Below are positions 36,249 to 47,261 of a DNA stretch of 64,000 nt, piece by piece. Positions within the stretch are counted from its first letter, which is position 1, and every line of letters starts with the position of its first letter. The notes under the pieces are model-generated. The model had not been told where the DNA came from and did no database searches. It saw only the letters and a program-made list of their open reading frames with translations. Source of the stretch: Bradyrhizobium sp. PSBB068 (lineage in GTDB: Bacteria > Pseudomonadota > Alphaproteobacteria > Rhizobiales > Xanthobacteraceae). The DNA is taken from NCBI GenBank assembly GCA_016839165.1, contig CP069300.1, forward strand, positions 4,526,001 to 4,590,000, in the 5' to 3' direction. A program made the translations under genes and the position numbers.

Positions 36249-37358
36249 CTAGCGCCCCTTCTCCTGCGTTTCGGCCATGGTCATCTGCACGGCTGCGCCG
36301 GGCACGACGCGGAGCTGGCCTGATGTGACGATGTGGTCGCCGGGTGCAAGCCCGTGCTCCACCACGACGCGCTCGCCGATCCGCTGCCCGGTTTTGACCG
36401 CGACACCGATCGCCTTGTTGTCGCGCACGACGAGCACGCTCTCGCCGGATGCGCTGGTCTGGATCGCGGTGACCGGCACCACGATCGCATCCAGCTGCGG
36501 CGGCAGCACCACGTTGACCGTCACGAACAGGCCGGGCCGCAGCAGCCGGTCGGGATTATCGAACAGGGCCTGCACGAGGACATTGCGGGTGTCCTCGGCG
36601 ACCTGCGGTTCGATGGCATTGATCTTGGCCTCGAACACCCGATCGGGGAAAGCATCGGTACGGATCGTCACCGCGCCTCCCACCTTCAGATTTGACAGGC
36701 GCTGCTGCGGAACGGTGAAATTGGCATAGAGCTGGTCGAGCGCGGTCAGCGTGGCGAGCGCATCGCCTGCGTTGACGTATTGACCGAGATTGACCTTGCG
36801 CAGGCCGATCTGGCCTGCGAACGGCGCCCGGATCGTCGTCTGCGCGATCTGCGCATCGAGCTGCTCCACCGAGGCGTCGGCCTGCTTCAGGTCTTCCTGC
36901 CGCTGTTGCAGGGTCTCCTGGGTCACGAATCCGGACGGCGCGAGCCCCTGGGAGCGCTTCTCCTGCAATTGCGCGAAGCGTCCCTTGGAGACCGCAACGG
37001 CGCGCGAGGCGCGCAGCGGCGCGTCATAGAGCTGCACCAGCGGCGCGCCCGCGGCGACGTCGGTGCCGGCGTCGAAATTGATCGCGGTGACACGCCCGGC
37101 CACTTCGGGCGACAGGATCACCTGCCGCACCGCCTGCAGCGAGCCGATCGCCTCGAGCCCGCGCGGCAGGGTTTCGGTCCGCACCACCATGGCCGCCACC
37201 GGCGTCGGCGGGGCTTCGGCGGACGGCTTGGCGACCGCTCCGCCGCCGCGCCATGCCAACAATGCAGCGGCAGCCGCGCCAACCAGGAGGACAGCAATGC
37301 CGAACGGCATTGCGCGGGCGCGCAGCGACCGGCGAGAAAAAGATGATGCGGACGGCAT
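36249..37358 (-). CDS. RND efflux periplasmic adaptor (membrane fusion protein)
   Basis: A 369-residue adaptor with an N-terminal membrane anchor (MPFGIAVLLVGAAAAALLAW). The split biotinyl-lipoyl domain (EVAGRVTAINFDAGTDVAAGAPL ... IRAPFAGQIGLRKVNLGQYV), a helical hairpin and a beta-barrel (DQLYANFTVPQQ) follow. It links the RND pump to an outer-membrane channel. ATG 37358 begins a basic stretch SFSRRSLRARA. The same 5' segment, with its SoxR-box promoter, is duplicated at 38.8-39.0 kb. Confidence 0.93.
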   Translation of the reverse strand: MPSASSFSRRSLRARAMPFGIAVLLVGAAAAALLAWRGGGAVAKPSAEAPPTPVAAMVVRTETLPRGLEAIGSLQAVRQVILSPEVAGRVTAINFDAGTDVAAGAPLVQLYDAPLRASRAVAVSKGRFAQLQEKRSQGLAPSGFVTQETLQQRQEDLKQADASVEQLDAQIAQTTIRAPFAGQIGLRKVNLGQYVNAGDALATLTALDQLYANFTVPQQRLSNLKVGGAVTIRTDAFPDRVFEAKINAIEPQVAEDTRNVLVQALFDNPDRLLRPGLFVTVNVVLPPQLDAIVVPVTAIQTSASGESVLVVRDNKAIGVAVKTGQRIGERVVVEHGLAPGDHIVTSGQLRVVPGAAVQMTMAETQEKGR

Positions 37359-37422
37359 TTTGATTCCAGAACAGCGAACCCGACGGCTTCGCCGGGTGCT
37401 TGCCCCTTGCAAGCTCGCGGAT

Positions 37423-37453
37423 GTTATAGAACCTCAAGCATGGTTGAGGTCAA
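37423..37453 (-). promoter_or_regulatory. SoxR-box promoter of the RND efflux operon
   Basis: Minus-strand TTGACC (37453-37448) and TATAAC (37428-37423) are 19 bases apart, the overlong spacing typical of MerR/SoxR-activated promoters. The spacer holds the dyad ACCTCAA-N6-TTGAGGT (37431-37450), which matches the known SoxR box CCTCAAgttaacTTGAGG closely. soxR is encoded 1.6 kb upstream. Confidence 0.88.
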
Positions 37454-37518
37454 GACCAGGCAGATTGCAGAACCTCCAATCACGGGAATTCCGACCGTCG
37501 CGTCCGCTCACATCTTCG

Positions 37519-38733
37519 TCATGCTGCTCGCCGCCCAGCCCTGAAGCCATGCGCTTTTGCCTGCCACACGGTGGCCAGCGCAGTCATGACGAGGGGAAGT
37601 AAAATCCACGGCAGCCAACCAGGTCCGGCCTGGTCGGTGACGAGTCCTCCGATCAGTCCTCCCCCGGCCACCGCGAGATTGAAGACCGTGACGAGGATGG
37701 ATTGAGCGACGTCAGCGTGGTCACCCGCCGAATCCGCCAGTGCCGTTTGCAGCAGCGTGGGTGCGCCCCCGAAAGTCAGTCCCCAGGCCGCCACGCCGAT
37801 CAGCACCAGCACGGCAGAGTGATGCGGTATCGCCAGAAGAATGGCGGCGACAGCGAAGGCAGCCAAGCTGATCAGCGTCAACGCCCGCAACTGGCGATCC
37901 ACCAGAAGTCCGGTGCCCCATATGCCGACGACCGACGCCACGCCGAAGACGAGCAGGATGAGGTCAAGGCGCAGATCCGTTCCGGTCGCACCAAGGAACG
38001 GAGCGACATAGGTGTAGAGGATGTTGTGCGCGAGTATCCATGCGAACAGCACCAACAGGACCGGCCGAACCCCGGGAATGAGAAAGACAAGGCGGACGGG
38101 CAAACGTTGATGCCGGGCTTGACCAGGAAAATCAGGGACGGCGAGCCGGACCCACGCCAACAGCAACAATGCGATGGCGGACATGATGTAAAAGACGGCC
38201 CGCCAGTCGAACATCCCGCCCAGCCATGACCCGAGCGGCACGCCGAGCGAAAGCGCGATGGGTTGCCCGACGCCGACAATCGCCATCGCCCTGCCTTGCA
38301 GGTTCTGCGGAGCCAGCCGCCGCGCATAGCCGGCGACCAGCCCCCACACCACGCCGGCCGACATGCCGGCGACAAAGCGGGCCACGAGTGTCAGCCCGTA
38401 TTGGGCAGAAACCGCCGTCATCGTGTTGAAGATCAGCAACCCCGCAATCGCCAGCAGGAACAGCGGGCGGCGATTCCAGCTCCGCGTCGCCGCAATCACC
38501 GGAACGGCGGCGACAACCGACCCGAGCGCGTAGAGCGTAACCGTCTGCCCTGCCATGGCTTCCGACACGCCGAGGCCAGTGCCGATCTGCGGAAGCAAAC
38601 CGGCGGGCATGTTCTCGGTCATGATGGCGAGGAAGCCCGCCACGGTGAACGCCAGCAATTGCCCGACCGGAAGGCGGTCTTGAGCGCTGCCAGCCTCTAG
38701 TCTGGCGGCATGAATATTCTCTGAGACAGTCAT
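37519..38733 (-). CDS. MFS transporter, DHA1 type
   Basis: A 404-residue twelve-segment exporter. Typical motifs are TENMPAGLLPQIGTGLGVS in the first helix and loop, GRAMAIVGVGQPIALSLGVPLGSWLGG (antiporter motif C region) and the GLLVDRQLRAL loop. It resembles the arabinose/drug exporter (AraJ/YdhP) branch. It begins 3 bases after the stop of a 57-residue remnant of the RND adaptor gene and lies under the second SoxR-box promoter, so redox-cycling drugs are likely inducers. Confidence 0.9.
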   Translation of the reverse strand: MTVSENIHAARLEAGSAQDRLPVGQLLAFTVAGFLAIMTENMPAGLLPQIGTGLGVSEAMAGQTVTLYALGSVVAAVPVIAATRSWNRRPLFLLAIAGLLIFNTMTAVSAQYGLTLVARFVAGMSAGVVWGLVAGYARRLAPQNLQGRAMAIVGVGQPIALSLGVPLGSWLGGMFDWRAVFYIMSAIALLLLAWVRLAVPDFPGQARHQRLPVRLVFLIPGVRPVLLVLFAWILAHNILYTYVAPFLGATGTDLRLDLILLVFGVASVVGIWGTGLLVDRQLRALTLISLAAFAVAAILLAIPHHSAVLVLIGVAAWGLTFGGAPTLLQTALADSAGDHADVAQSILVTVFNLAVAGGGLIGGLVTDQAGPGWLPWILLPLVMTALATVWQAKAHGFRAGRRAA

Positions 38734-38736
38734 GAT

Positions 38737-38910
38737 TTACTCATCAGGGTGGAGAAGAAGGTGGCGATGTCGCCTTCGCATTGACCGGCGGCGAGGATGT
38801 TCGGCCGGTCCGGCAGGCGCGGCGGGGACGGCGACCAACAAGCAGGCAATGCGAAGCAGCACTGCGCGAGCACGCAGCGGCGCGCGCGAAGGAGATGACG
38901 CGGACGGCAT
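38737..38910 (-). pseudogene. Truncated 5' copy of the RND adaptor gene (57-codon remnant)
   Basis: MPSASSPSRAPLRARA here matches MPSASSFSRRSLRARA of the intact adaptor at 37358. The matching continues upstream through the 5' untranslated region and promoter, then the frame degenerates after about 30 codons into an Arg/His-rich tail ending LLLHPDE. It stops at TAA three bases before the MFS start. It is a remnant of a duplicated segment and may now act as a leader that couples translation to the MFS gene. Confidence 0.7.
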
Positions 38911-38973
38911 TTCGATTCCAGAACGGCGAGCCGGCGGTATCAGCCGGATGCTTGCTCCTGCAAGCTGCCGAGT

Positions 38974-39004
38974 GATATAGAACCTCAAGCATAGTTGAGG
39001 TCAA
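38974..39004 (-). promoter_or_regulatory. Second SoxR-box promoter, upstream of the MFS pump and beside soxR
   Basis: Minus-strand TTGACC (39004-38999) and TATATC (38979-38974) with a 19-base spacer containing ACCTCAA-N6-TTGAGGT (38982-39001). It differs from the 37.4-kb copy by single bases in the core (GCATAG against GCATGG). It faces the MFS gene and lies 29 bases from the divergent soxR start, so SoxR bound here may also affect its own gene. Confidence 0.85.
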
Positions 39005-39029
39005 CAGGCCGAACACAGGATCGTCCGCG

Positions 39030-39506
39030 ATGGTGCCAGCCACCGAGCTTTCAGTCGGCGAAGTCGCAAGGCGCAGCGGGCTCGCAGTCTCCACTCTTCA
39101 CTTCTACGAGACCAAGGGGTTGATCGCGAGCCGGCGCACCGGCGGCAATCAGCGGCGTTATCCGCGCGGCGTGCTGCGGCGGATCGCGGTGATCCGGATC
39201 GCCCAGCGCGCCGGAATTCCGCTGGAGGAGATCAGGCAGACTTTTTCCGCGATACCACTGGAGCGCGCTCCGACGCTGCGCGAGTGGGAGCGCGCGATGC
39301 GGAACTGGACCGCTGCGTTGCAGCAGCGGATCGACGATCTCACTGATCTCAGGGACAAGCTGTTCAGCTGCATCGGCTGCGGCTGCCTGTCGCTGACTGA
39401 TTGCCCGCTACGCAATGGCGAGGACAGGCTCGGCACCCAAGGCCCCGGCCCGCGCGTCCTGATCACTGCTGCCGAACGCCGCCAGCGGCGCAAGCGGCAG
39501 GGCTGA
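39030..39506 (+). CDS. soxR: Redox-sensitive transcriptional activator SoxR
   Basis: A 158-residue MerR-family dimer. The DNA-binding helix-turn-helix is at about 7-30 (LSVGEVARRSGLAVSTLHFYE), followed by a long dimerisation helix. The [2Fe-2S] cluster motif C-X2-C-X-C-X5-C is complete (Cys114, 117, 119, 125). Oxidation of the cluster by redox-cycling compounds activates promoters with 19-bp spacers. No soxS is present; in non-enteric bacteria SoxR directly controls efflux genes, which fits the two boxes before the RND and MFS pumps here. Confidence 0.96.
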   Translation: MVPATELSVGEVARRSGLAVSTLHFYETKGLIASRRTGGNQRRYPRGVLRRIAVIRIAQRAGIPLEEIRQTFSAIPLERAPTLREWERAMRNWTAALQQRIDDLTDLRDKLFSCIGCGCLSLTDCPLRNGEDRLGTQGPGPRVLITAAERRQRRKRQG

Positions 39507-39614
39507 GACCGGACGCCACCACCGACAAGTTGCGCACAACCTGCCATTGGTCACATGCCATCGGGTGATTCTCGGTTATGCTGGCCGGACTGCTTGACCC
39601 TAGGGAGTCCCAGA

Positions 39615-39875
39615 ATGAACGACCCTCAAGTTGGATGGATCGCGGCAATCATCGTCGGCGGATTGGCCGGCTGGCTCGCCGAGATGTTCATGAAGACCGG
39701 AACCGGCATCTTCATGAATATCATCCTCGGCATCGTCGGCGCCGCGCTGGCGAACTGGCTGTTGGGTCTGCTTGGCGTATCGCTCGGCGGAGGATGGATC
39801 AGCTATCTGATCGCCGGCTTCATCGGCGCCGTCATCATCATCTTTGCGTGGCGCGCGATCCGCGGCGCAACCTAG
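39615..39875 (+). CDS. GlsB/YeaQ/YmgE (transglycosylase-associated) family membrane protein
   Basis: An 86-residue protein with three glycine-rich hydrophobic segments: GWIAAIIVGGLAGWLAEMF, GIFMNIILGIVGAALANWLL and SYLIAGFIGAVIIIFAW. This is the pattern of the YeaQ/YmgE family linked to general stress. AGGGAG precedes ATG 39615. It stands alone between soxR and the purL terminator region. Confidence 0.92.
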   Translation: MNDPQVGWIAAIIVGGLAGWLAEMFMKTGTGIFMNIILGIVGAALANWLLGLLGVSLGGGWISYLIAGFIGAVIIIFAWRAIRGAT

Positions 39876-39912
39876 CGCTTGATCCAAAAGGATCGCGCCC
39901 GGACATAAGACA

Positions 39913-39941
39913 ATAGCGCGATGATGGGTTCATCGCGCTAT
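39913..39941. repeat. Palindrome between the GlsB-family gene and purL
   Basis: A perfect 12-bp stem (39913-39924 with 39930-39941, core ATAGCGCGATGA) around a 5-nt loop. It resembles the GCGCGATGA/TCATCGCGC arms at 15.66 kb and may serve as a terminator for purL. Confidence 0.55.
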
Positions 39942-39966
39942 CAAGATTGCTGCTTCGCGCCACAGC

Positions 39967-39982
39967 GCCTGATCCATCCGGA

Positions 39983-39988
<6 letters not shown>
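39967..39988. terminator. Hairpin spanning the purL stop codon
   Basis: A 9-bp perfect stem (39967-39975 with 39980-39988) with a 4-nt loop. The purL stop codon (39985-39983) lies within the right arm. There is no T-run, so terminator activity is uncertain. Confidence 0.4.
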
Positions 39989-42226
<2,238 letters not shown>

Positions 42227-42400
42227 GGGACCCTTAATAGGTAGATCGAACGGGGGCGAAAAGGCCTTTTACGGCCCATTTCCGGCCTGTCCAGAGCTTT
42301 GCGGCGGTTGGACCCGGCTTGGGGTCGGTACCCGGGATTTGCACAATGGGGATGGATCGGATTTAAGGACCCGAACCCGACAATTGAAGGCCCAGATTTC

Positions 42401-42892
42401 GTGAACGAGCTCGCCCCGACCGCACTCAACACCGCATTCAACCGCCGCCCCGACCTGCACGTCGAAACCGAGGGCGAATTCGCCGGCTGGCGAACCTGGA
42501 CGCGGGACAATTTCGAGACCCATACCGGCCCGTTTTACCACCGGATGGACGAGACCGGCCGCATCTCCTGCGCGTTCCGGGTCGCCAGGAAGCACCTCAA
42601 CGGCTCCGGCAATGTCCATGGCGGCTGCTTCATGACCTTCGCGGATTACTGCCTGTTCGCGCTCGCCGGCTCGGTGCTCCAGGGTCCCGGCGTCACGGTC
42701 TCGTTCGCGTCGGAATTCCTCGACGCGGCCCGCGAGGGCGATCTGATCGAATGCAGCGGCGAGGTCACCCGCGCCGGCGGCTCGCTGATCTTCGTGCGTG
42801 GCATGCTGACATCGGCCGAGCGACCGCTGTTCACCTTCTCCGGCACCATCAAGCGCGTGAAGCGCAAGGCGCCGGCGGAGCCGACAGCGTAA
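42401..42892 (+). CDS. PaaI-type hotdog-fold thioesterase
   Basis: A 163-residue single hotdog domain. NGSGNVHGGCFMTFADYCLFALA is the PaaI-type active-site helix, with Asn/Gly/Asp in the usual HGG...D layout. SFASEFLDAAREGDLIECSGEVTRAGGSL follows. It hydrolyses acyl-CoA thioesters of unknown chain. The GTG at 42401 places the conserved domain at the correct depth. It is divergent from purL. Confidence 0.85.
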   Translation: MNELAPTALNTAFNRRPDLHVETEGEFAGWRTWTRDNFETHTGPFYHRMDETGRISCAFRVARKHLNGSGNVHGGCFMTFADYCLFALAGSVLQGPGVTVSFASEFLDAAREGDLIECSGEVTRAGGSLIFVRGMLTSAERPLFTFSGTIKRVKRKAPAEPTA

Positions 42893-43167
42893 GCACGCGC
42901 ACCTCGCTTCGCTTGAGAACACGCACGCGCCGTGAACACGCGTCGTCATCCGGCCGTTACATCGGCGCGGATTGAATCGAAGGCGCGGCTCTAGCGCGTT
43001 GTGTTCACGCGCGTTCTTCGTGTGAAGCAATGCGCACTGCAGTTGTGACGCGACGAGATGCTGTCGTTGCGTCGTCGCGCATGCGTCACATGCCCGTCAG
43101 CCAAGCTTCCGTAGATTGCCGAACGGTTTCGGTTTGTGCATTCGCGCAGCGAGCTTGGGGCATTCTC

Positions 43168-45399
43168 ATGACATTGAAGACGTTTGTTTCCGTCACGACG
43201 GCAATGACGCTTGTCGCATCGCTGGCCTGGACCGCAACTCCGGCGCGCGCCGGACAGGACGGCGACAATGGCGATCGCGGCAGCGACTCCCGCGGGCACG
43301 ATCAGGACCAGGATCAAGACCATGACGGCGGCCATCATGGTCGCAAGCCACGCGTGGTGCTGATCTCGCTCGACGGTGCAAAACCCGATTTCATCCAGAA
43401 ATTCATCGAGGAAGGCGTGCTGCCGCGCGACGGCGGCCTCGCCCGGCTCAGCCGGCGCGGCGCGGTGGCGCTGCAGAACGTGACGGCATCACCGTCGCTC
43501 ACCGCGGTGTCGCACATCGCGATCGCGACCGGCTCGACCGCGGTCCACAACGACATCCCCTCGAACACGTTCCAGCCGATCGTCGGGCTGATCTCCAGCA
43601 GCATCAGCGGCTTCGCGGCCCCGATCGGCGGCTACACCGAGAGCCCGCTCGGGCCGTCGGCGCACCCGACGGCCGAGCCCCTGTGGGTGCAGCTGCGCCA
43701 GCAGGGCAAGAAGGTCGTCACCGCGACCTGGCCCGGCGGCGACGGCGCCGACATCTCCATCAACAAGACCGTGGTGCAACCGGCGCAGCCGACCCGCGTG
43801 ACCGACTTCACGGTCCCGTTCGGCGCATTCGGCGGCATCGGAGCCCAGGGCTTCACGCTGTCGCGCAGCGACTTCACCGCCGATCCCGGCATCGTCGCAG
43901 CGCTGCAGGCGGCAGGTCATTTCTCGTTCAGCCCGGTGCTGGTGACCTCGGCGCCGATCGAGACGTTCTCATGTTCCGCGGCTGCAACCGCGACCTGCAC
44001 CAATGCGTCGACGCTTGACGTCAAATACTCGATCCGCGTCGCCGCGATCGACACCACGAACGATCGCAAGGTGAACTACGACACGCTGGTGTTCTTCGAC
44101 GAGAACCGCGGCATCACCGCAGGTCCGTTCCATGCACCGTCGACCGGGCCGGCTTATGCCAGGTTCGGTGGCGAGAACGCGCCGTTCTTCTTCGAGGGCA
44201 GCGGCGCCAAGGTCGGTGCCGCCTACTTCGTCTCGGCACTGTCGCCGGACCTCTCGGTGGTGCGCTTCGCCCGCTACGGTGCCAACTACATCCCGCGCAA
44301 CACGCCGGTTCTCGCCGACGTCGACGACATCAACAACAACATCGGGTTCTGGCGTGCGCAGGCCGACTTCCGCATCCCGGAGCGCCTGAGCCCGGGCTTC
44401 ACCAACTTCCCCGACGTCGAGATCGAGACGATGTACGAGGACATGGTGAAGACCTTCGTGCGCTACCAGGCCAATATCGGCGAGCGTGCCATCAAGACCC
44501 ATCCGGACGCCGACCTCGTGATGGTCTATATCGAGCAACCCGACGGCTCCGAGCACCAGTTCCTGCTCACCGATCCGCGCCAGGGCACCAACCCGGCGGA
44601 TCCGAACTCGATCGGCGCCAACCAGGACCCCGCCAAGGTCAAGCGCTACGCCTCCTACATCCGCTTCGCTTACCAGACCGCCGACAAGGCGGTGAAGCAG
44701 GTCGCCGAAGCGGCGGGCCATGACAGCAACGTCGTCGTGGTGTCGGATCACGGCTTCGCGCCGTTCCACACCTCGGTCAACCTCACCAACATCCTGCGCA
44801 ACGCGGGCATCGACACCAGCAAGGTCGGCATCCGCACCTCGGGCCCTGCGGCCGACATCTACGTCAACCTGCAGAACCGCGAGCTCGGCGGCACCGTGGA
44901 TCTTGCGACCTACCGGGCCCTGGTGACGCAGATCACCGATGCGGTGAAGAACGCGGTCGATCCCAACGCACGCTTCAACTACTCGCTCAAGGAGCAGCGC
45001 ATCTTCACCGTCGTCGAGACCCGGCCGCTGCAATGCGACGCCGGCACCGGACAGTGCACCAGCAAGACCGTCGGCCAGGACTATGGCGACGTGTTCGCGC
45101 TGATGGCGCCCGGCTACAATTTCGACGGCGTGCAGAATCCGGGCGTCGCACGCCAGGGCGATGCGCCGTTCAATTCGGCGACCACCGCGCTGTCGATGCC
45201 GAACTTCTACGGCGCCCACGGTCACGACCCCGAGCTTCCGGTGATGAGCGCGACATTCATCGCCGCGGGACCGCAGATCCGCAGGGATACCGTAGTACGG
45301 CACATGCGCAACATCGACGTGGCGCCAACCATCATGCGGATCCTCGGCACCACACCGCATCACGTCGATGGCGAGGTGCTGAACGAGGTGCTGCGCTAG
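43168..45399 (+). CDS. Secreted alkaline phosphatase-superfamily phosphodiesterase / nucleotide pyrophosphatase-like protein
   Basis: A 743-residue exported protein. Its signal peptide is MTLKTFVSVTTAMTLVASLA, with cleavage after PARA. An Asp/His-rich linker (30-60, DQDQDQDHDGGHHG) follows. The catalytic domain has metal Asp69 (LISLDGAKPDF), nucleophile Thr112 (ASPSLTAVSH), HNDIPSN at 127, VVVVSDHGFAPFHT and GAHGHDPELP, the metal set of type I phosphodiesterases. It probably scavenges phosphate from esters or nucleotides in the periplasm or outside. The linker may bind metal. A strong terminator follows. Confidence 0.85.
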   Translation: MTLKTFVSVTTAMTLVASLAWTATPARAGQDGDNGDRGSDSRGHDQDQDQDHDGGHHGRKPRVVLISLDGAKPDFIQKFIEEGVLPRDGGLARLSRRGAVALQNVTASPSLTAVSHIAIATGSTAVHNDIPSNTFQPIVGLISSSISGFAAPIGGYTESPLGPSAHPTAEPLWVQLRQQGKKVVTATWPGGDGADISINKTVVQPAQPTRVTDFTVPFGAFGGIGAQGFTLSRSDFTADPGIVAALQAAGHFSFSPVLVTSAPIETFSCSAAATATCTNASTLDVKYSIRVAAIDTTNDRKVNYDTLVFFDENRGITAGPFHAPSTGPAYARFGGENAPFFFEGSGAKVGAAYFVSALSPDLSVVRFARYGANYIPRNTPVLADVDDINNNIGFWRAQADFRIPERLSPGFTNFPDVEIETMYEDMVKTFVRYQANIGERAIKTHPDADLVMVYIEQPDGSEHQFLLTDPRQGTNPADPNSIGANQDPAKVKRYASYIRFAYQTADKAVKQVAEAAGHDSNVVVVSDHGFAPFHTSVNLTNILRNAGIDTSKVGIRTSGPAADIYVNLQNRELGGTVDLATYRALVTQITDAVKNAVDPNARFNYSLKEQRIFTVVETRPLQCDAGTGQCTSKTVGQDYGDVFALMAPGYNFDGVQNPGVARQGDAPFNSATTALSMPNFYGAHGHDPELPVMSATFIAAGPQIRRDTVVRHMRNIDVAPTIMRILGTTPHHVDGEVLNEVLR

Positions 45400-45418
45400 T
45401 ATCTCAGCTAAATTCCGT

Positions 45419-45449
45419 GCGACGGACGCCACGCGCGTCCGTCGCTTTT
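45419..45449 (+). terminator. Rho-independent terminator of the phosphatase gene
   Basis: An 11-bp perfect stem (45419-45429 with 45435-45445), 5-nt loop and four T, 19 bases after the stop codon. Confidence 0.9.
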
Positions 45450-45539
45450 CACTATTGAACCACCGCCTCTAGCCTTTCGCCCTGTGGCCAAGCTACATTC
45501 GCCCCATCGCGCGACAATGCGCGAAGGGAGCCAATCAAG

Positions 45540-46535
45540 GTGCCGAAGAGCACAGCGAACACGGGCGGCGTGACGGCTCCCGCGATCACGCCCCATCCGT
45601 CCATATCGGCGCCCGGTGCGCGCGGCTGGCGCGACTATGCGCTGCTGCTGGCGCTGGCCTGCTGCTGGAGCTCGACCTATCCGCTGACCAAGATCGGCCT
45701 CGGCTCGATCCCGCCGGTCACCTTCATTTCCGCCCGCTCGCTGGTGGCGGCAGCCTTCCTGCTCGTCGTGCTGCGGATCCGCGGCATCCGCATCCCCACC
45801 GACATCAAGGCGTGGAAGCTGTTCGCCTTCCAGCAGACCATCAACTCGACGATCCCGTTCCTGGTGATCACCTGGGCGCAGCTCTATGTGCCGGCGTCCA
45901 ACACCGTGGTGCTGGCCTCGACGACGCCGATCTTCGCCTTCCTGATCACCTGGGCGATCACGCGGCACGAGCCGGCCTCGCTGCTCAAGCTGGCCGGCGC
46001 GATCCTCGGCCTCGCCGGCACGGTCGCGATCATCGGCCTCGACGCGCTCTCGGGCTTCGGCAAGGAAATATTCGCGGAGATCGCGATCCTGCTCGCCACC
46101 ATCTCGTTCGCCTGCGCGACGATCTTCGGACTGCGGTTGTCGGATTACGATCCGATGGTGGTCGCCGCCGGCTCGCTCTTGTTCGGCGGCACCGTGCTGC
46201 TGCCGGTCGCCCTGATTATCGACCATCCCTGGACGCTGCATCCGACGCCGCAGGCGCTGGTCGCCACCGTCGTGAAGGGCATCTTCTCCAGCGCGTTCGG
46301 CCTGATGCTGTTCTACATGTGCCTGACGCGGCTCGGCACGCTGACGACCAATGCGCAAGGCTATCTGCGGATTCCGATCGGCGTCGCGCTGTCGGTGATC
46401 CTGCTCGGGGAATCCGTGCCGTCGAACCTGGCACTGGGACTCGTGCTGGTCATGTTCGGCGTCGCCGCGATGACGGTGCCGGGCGATGCGGTTAAGCGGT
46501 GGCTGCGCAGGGGTAGTCGCAGCTCAAGTCGATAG
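45540..46535 (+). CDS. DMT superfamily transporter (EamA domains)
   Basis: A 331-residue membrane protein with ten predicted segments and two EamA repeats. The first begins LALACCWSSTYPLTKIGLGSI and the second near FAEIAILLATISFACATIFG. It exports metabolites or amino acids, as in the RhaT/YdcZ/EamA group. GTG 45540 follows GGGAG. Its 3' end overlaps the convergent TPR gene by 12 bases. Confidence 0.88.
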   Translation: MPKSTANTGGVTAPAITPHPSISAPGARGWRDYALLLALACCWSSTYPLTKIGLGSIPPVTFISARSLVAAAFLLVVLRIRGIRIPTDIKAWKLFAFQQTINSTIPFLVITWAQLYVPASNTVVLASTTPIFAFLITWAITRHEPASLLKLAGAILGLAGTVAIIGLDALSGFGKEIFAEIAILLATISFACATIFGLRLSDYDPMVVAAGSLLFGGTVLLPVALIIDHPWTLHPTPQALVATVVKGIFSSAFGLMLFYMCLTRLGTLTTNAQGYLRIPIGVALSVILLGESVPSNLALGLVLVMFGVAAMTVPGDAVKRWLRRGSRSSSR

Positions 46536-47261
46536 CTGCTTCTCGGCGATCGAGAGCCATTCGGCCTGCGCATCGCGCAGGTATTTCGGCGCGCGCCGCA
46601 TCTGGATCAATAGCTCGTTGAACACCATGCGCGCCTCGGCGGTGCGGCCGACCAGCTGCAGCAGCAGGCCATAGCGGACCCGCGCCTCAGCGCCGGGGAA
46701 GTACTGCGACACCGCCTGATACTCCTCCAGTGCCTCGTCGAGCCGACCCAGTTCGGCGAGCGAACGGGCATAGAGCAGATGCCCCTCGGCGGACTCGAAA
46801 TCCGGCCAGCGCTCGCGCAAGGCGTCGAGCGTCGCCAGCGCCTCGGCCGGCTGCTTGCGGCCGAACTGGGCCTGCGCCTTGGCCAGCGCGTAAGCCGGAT
46901 CGTCGCCCTGCGGCAACCCCAACACATGGTCGTAGTGGCTCTCCGCCTCCTCGAAGCGCCCGATCGCCTGGCACTCCGCGGCCAGCGCCGCGCGGTTGGC
47001 GATCGTGTCTGATGTCGCGAGCCGGTCGGACAGTTCGCGATACCGCTTCTCGGGATCGAGCCGGTTGGCGACGCGCTTGCGCGCCTGCGCGGCGCCCGGT
47101 CCGCCCCACCATTCCGGAATCAGCTCGACGACGATGTAGGCGATCGCGCCGATCAGCGGCACCATCAGGATGATGAAGGCCCACGGCTGCAAGCGCCCGG
47201 TGCGCGAGGCGTGGTAGATCAGCGTGATGTCGAGCAGCAATATGACCAATGCAACAGGCAT
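46524..47261 (-). CDS. Membrane-anchored tetratricopeptide-repeat protein
   Basis: A 245-residue protein. Two N-terminal membrane segments (VALVILLLDITLIYH and LQPWAFIILMVPLIGAIAYIVVELI) have the arrangement of a PLDc_N-like anchor, and three to four TPR-like helical pairs span about 85-235. TPR regions are scaffolds for protein complexes. No partner is evident in the surroundings. Confidence 0.78.
   Translation of the reverse strand: MPVALVILLLDITLIYHASRTGRLQPWAFIILMVPLIGAIAYIVVELIPEWWGGPGAAQARKRVANRLDPEKRYRELSDRLATSDTIANRAALAAECQAIGRFEEAESHYDHVLGLPQGDDPAYALAKAQAQFGRKQPAEALATLDALRERWPDFESAEGHLLYARSLAELGRLDEALEEYQAVSQYFPGAEARVRYGLLLQLVGRTAEARMVFNELLIQMRRAPKYLRDAQAEWLSIAEKQLST

Noticed and set aside
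33199..36252. A 1017-codon open frame on the plus strand, opposite the RND pump gene
   Set aside because: It is rich in Arg, His, Asp and Gly with no membrane segments or family motifs, as expected for the antisense of a GC-rich gene. The minus-strand frame is a complete, recognisable RND transporter.
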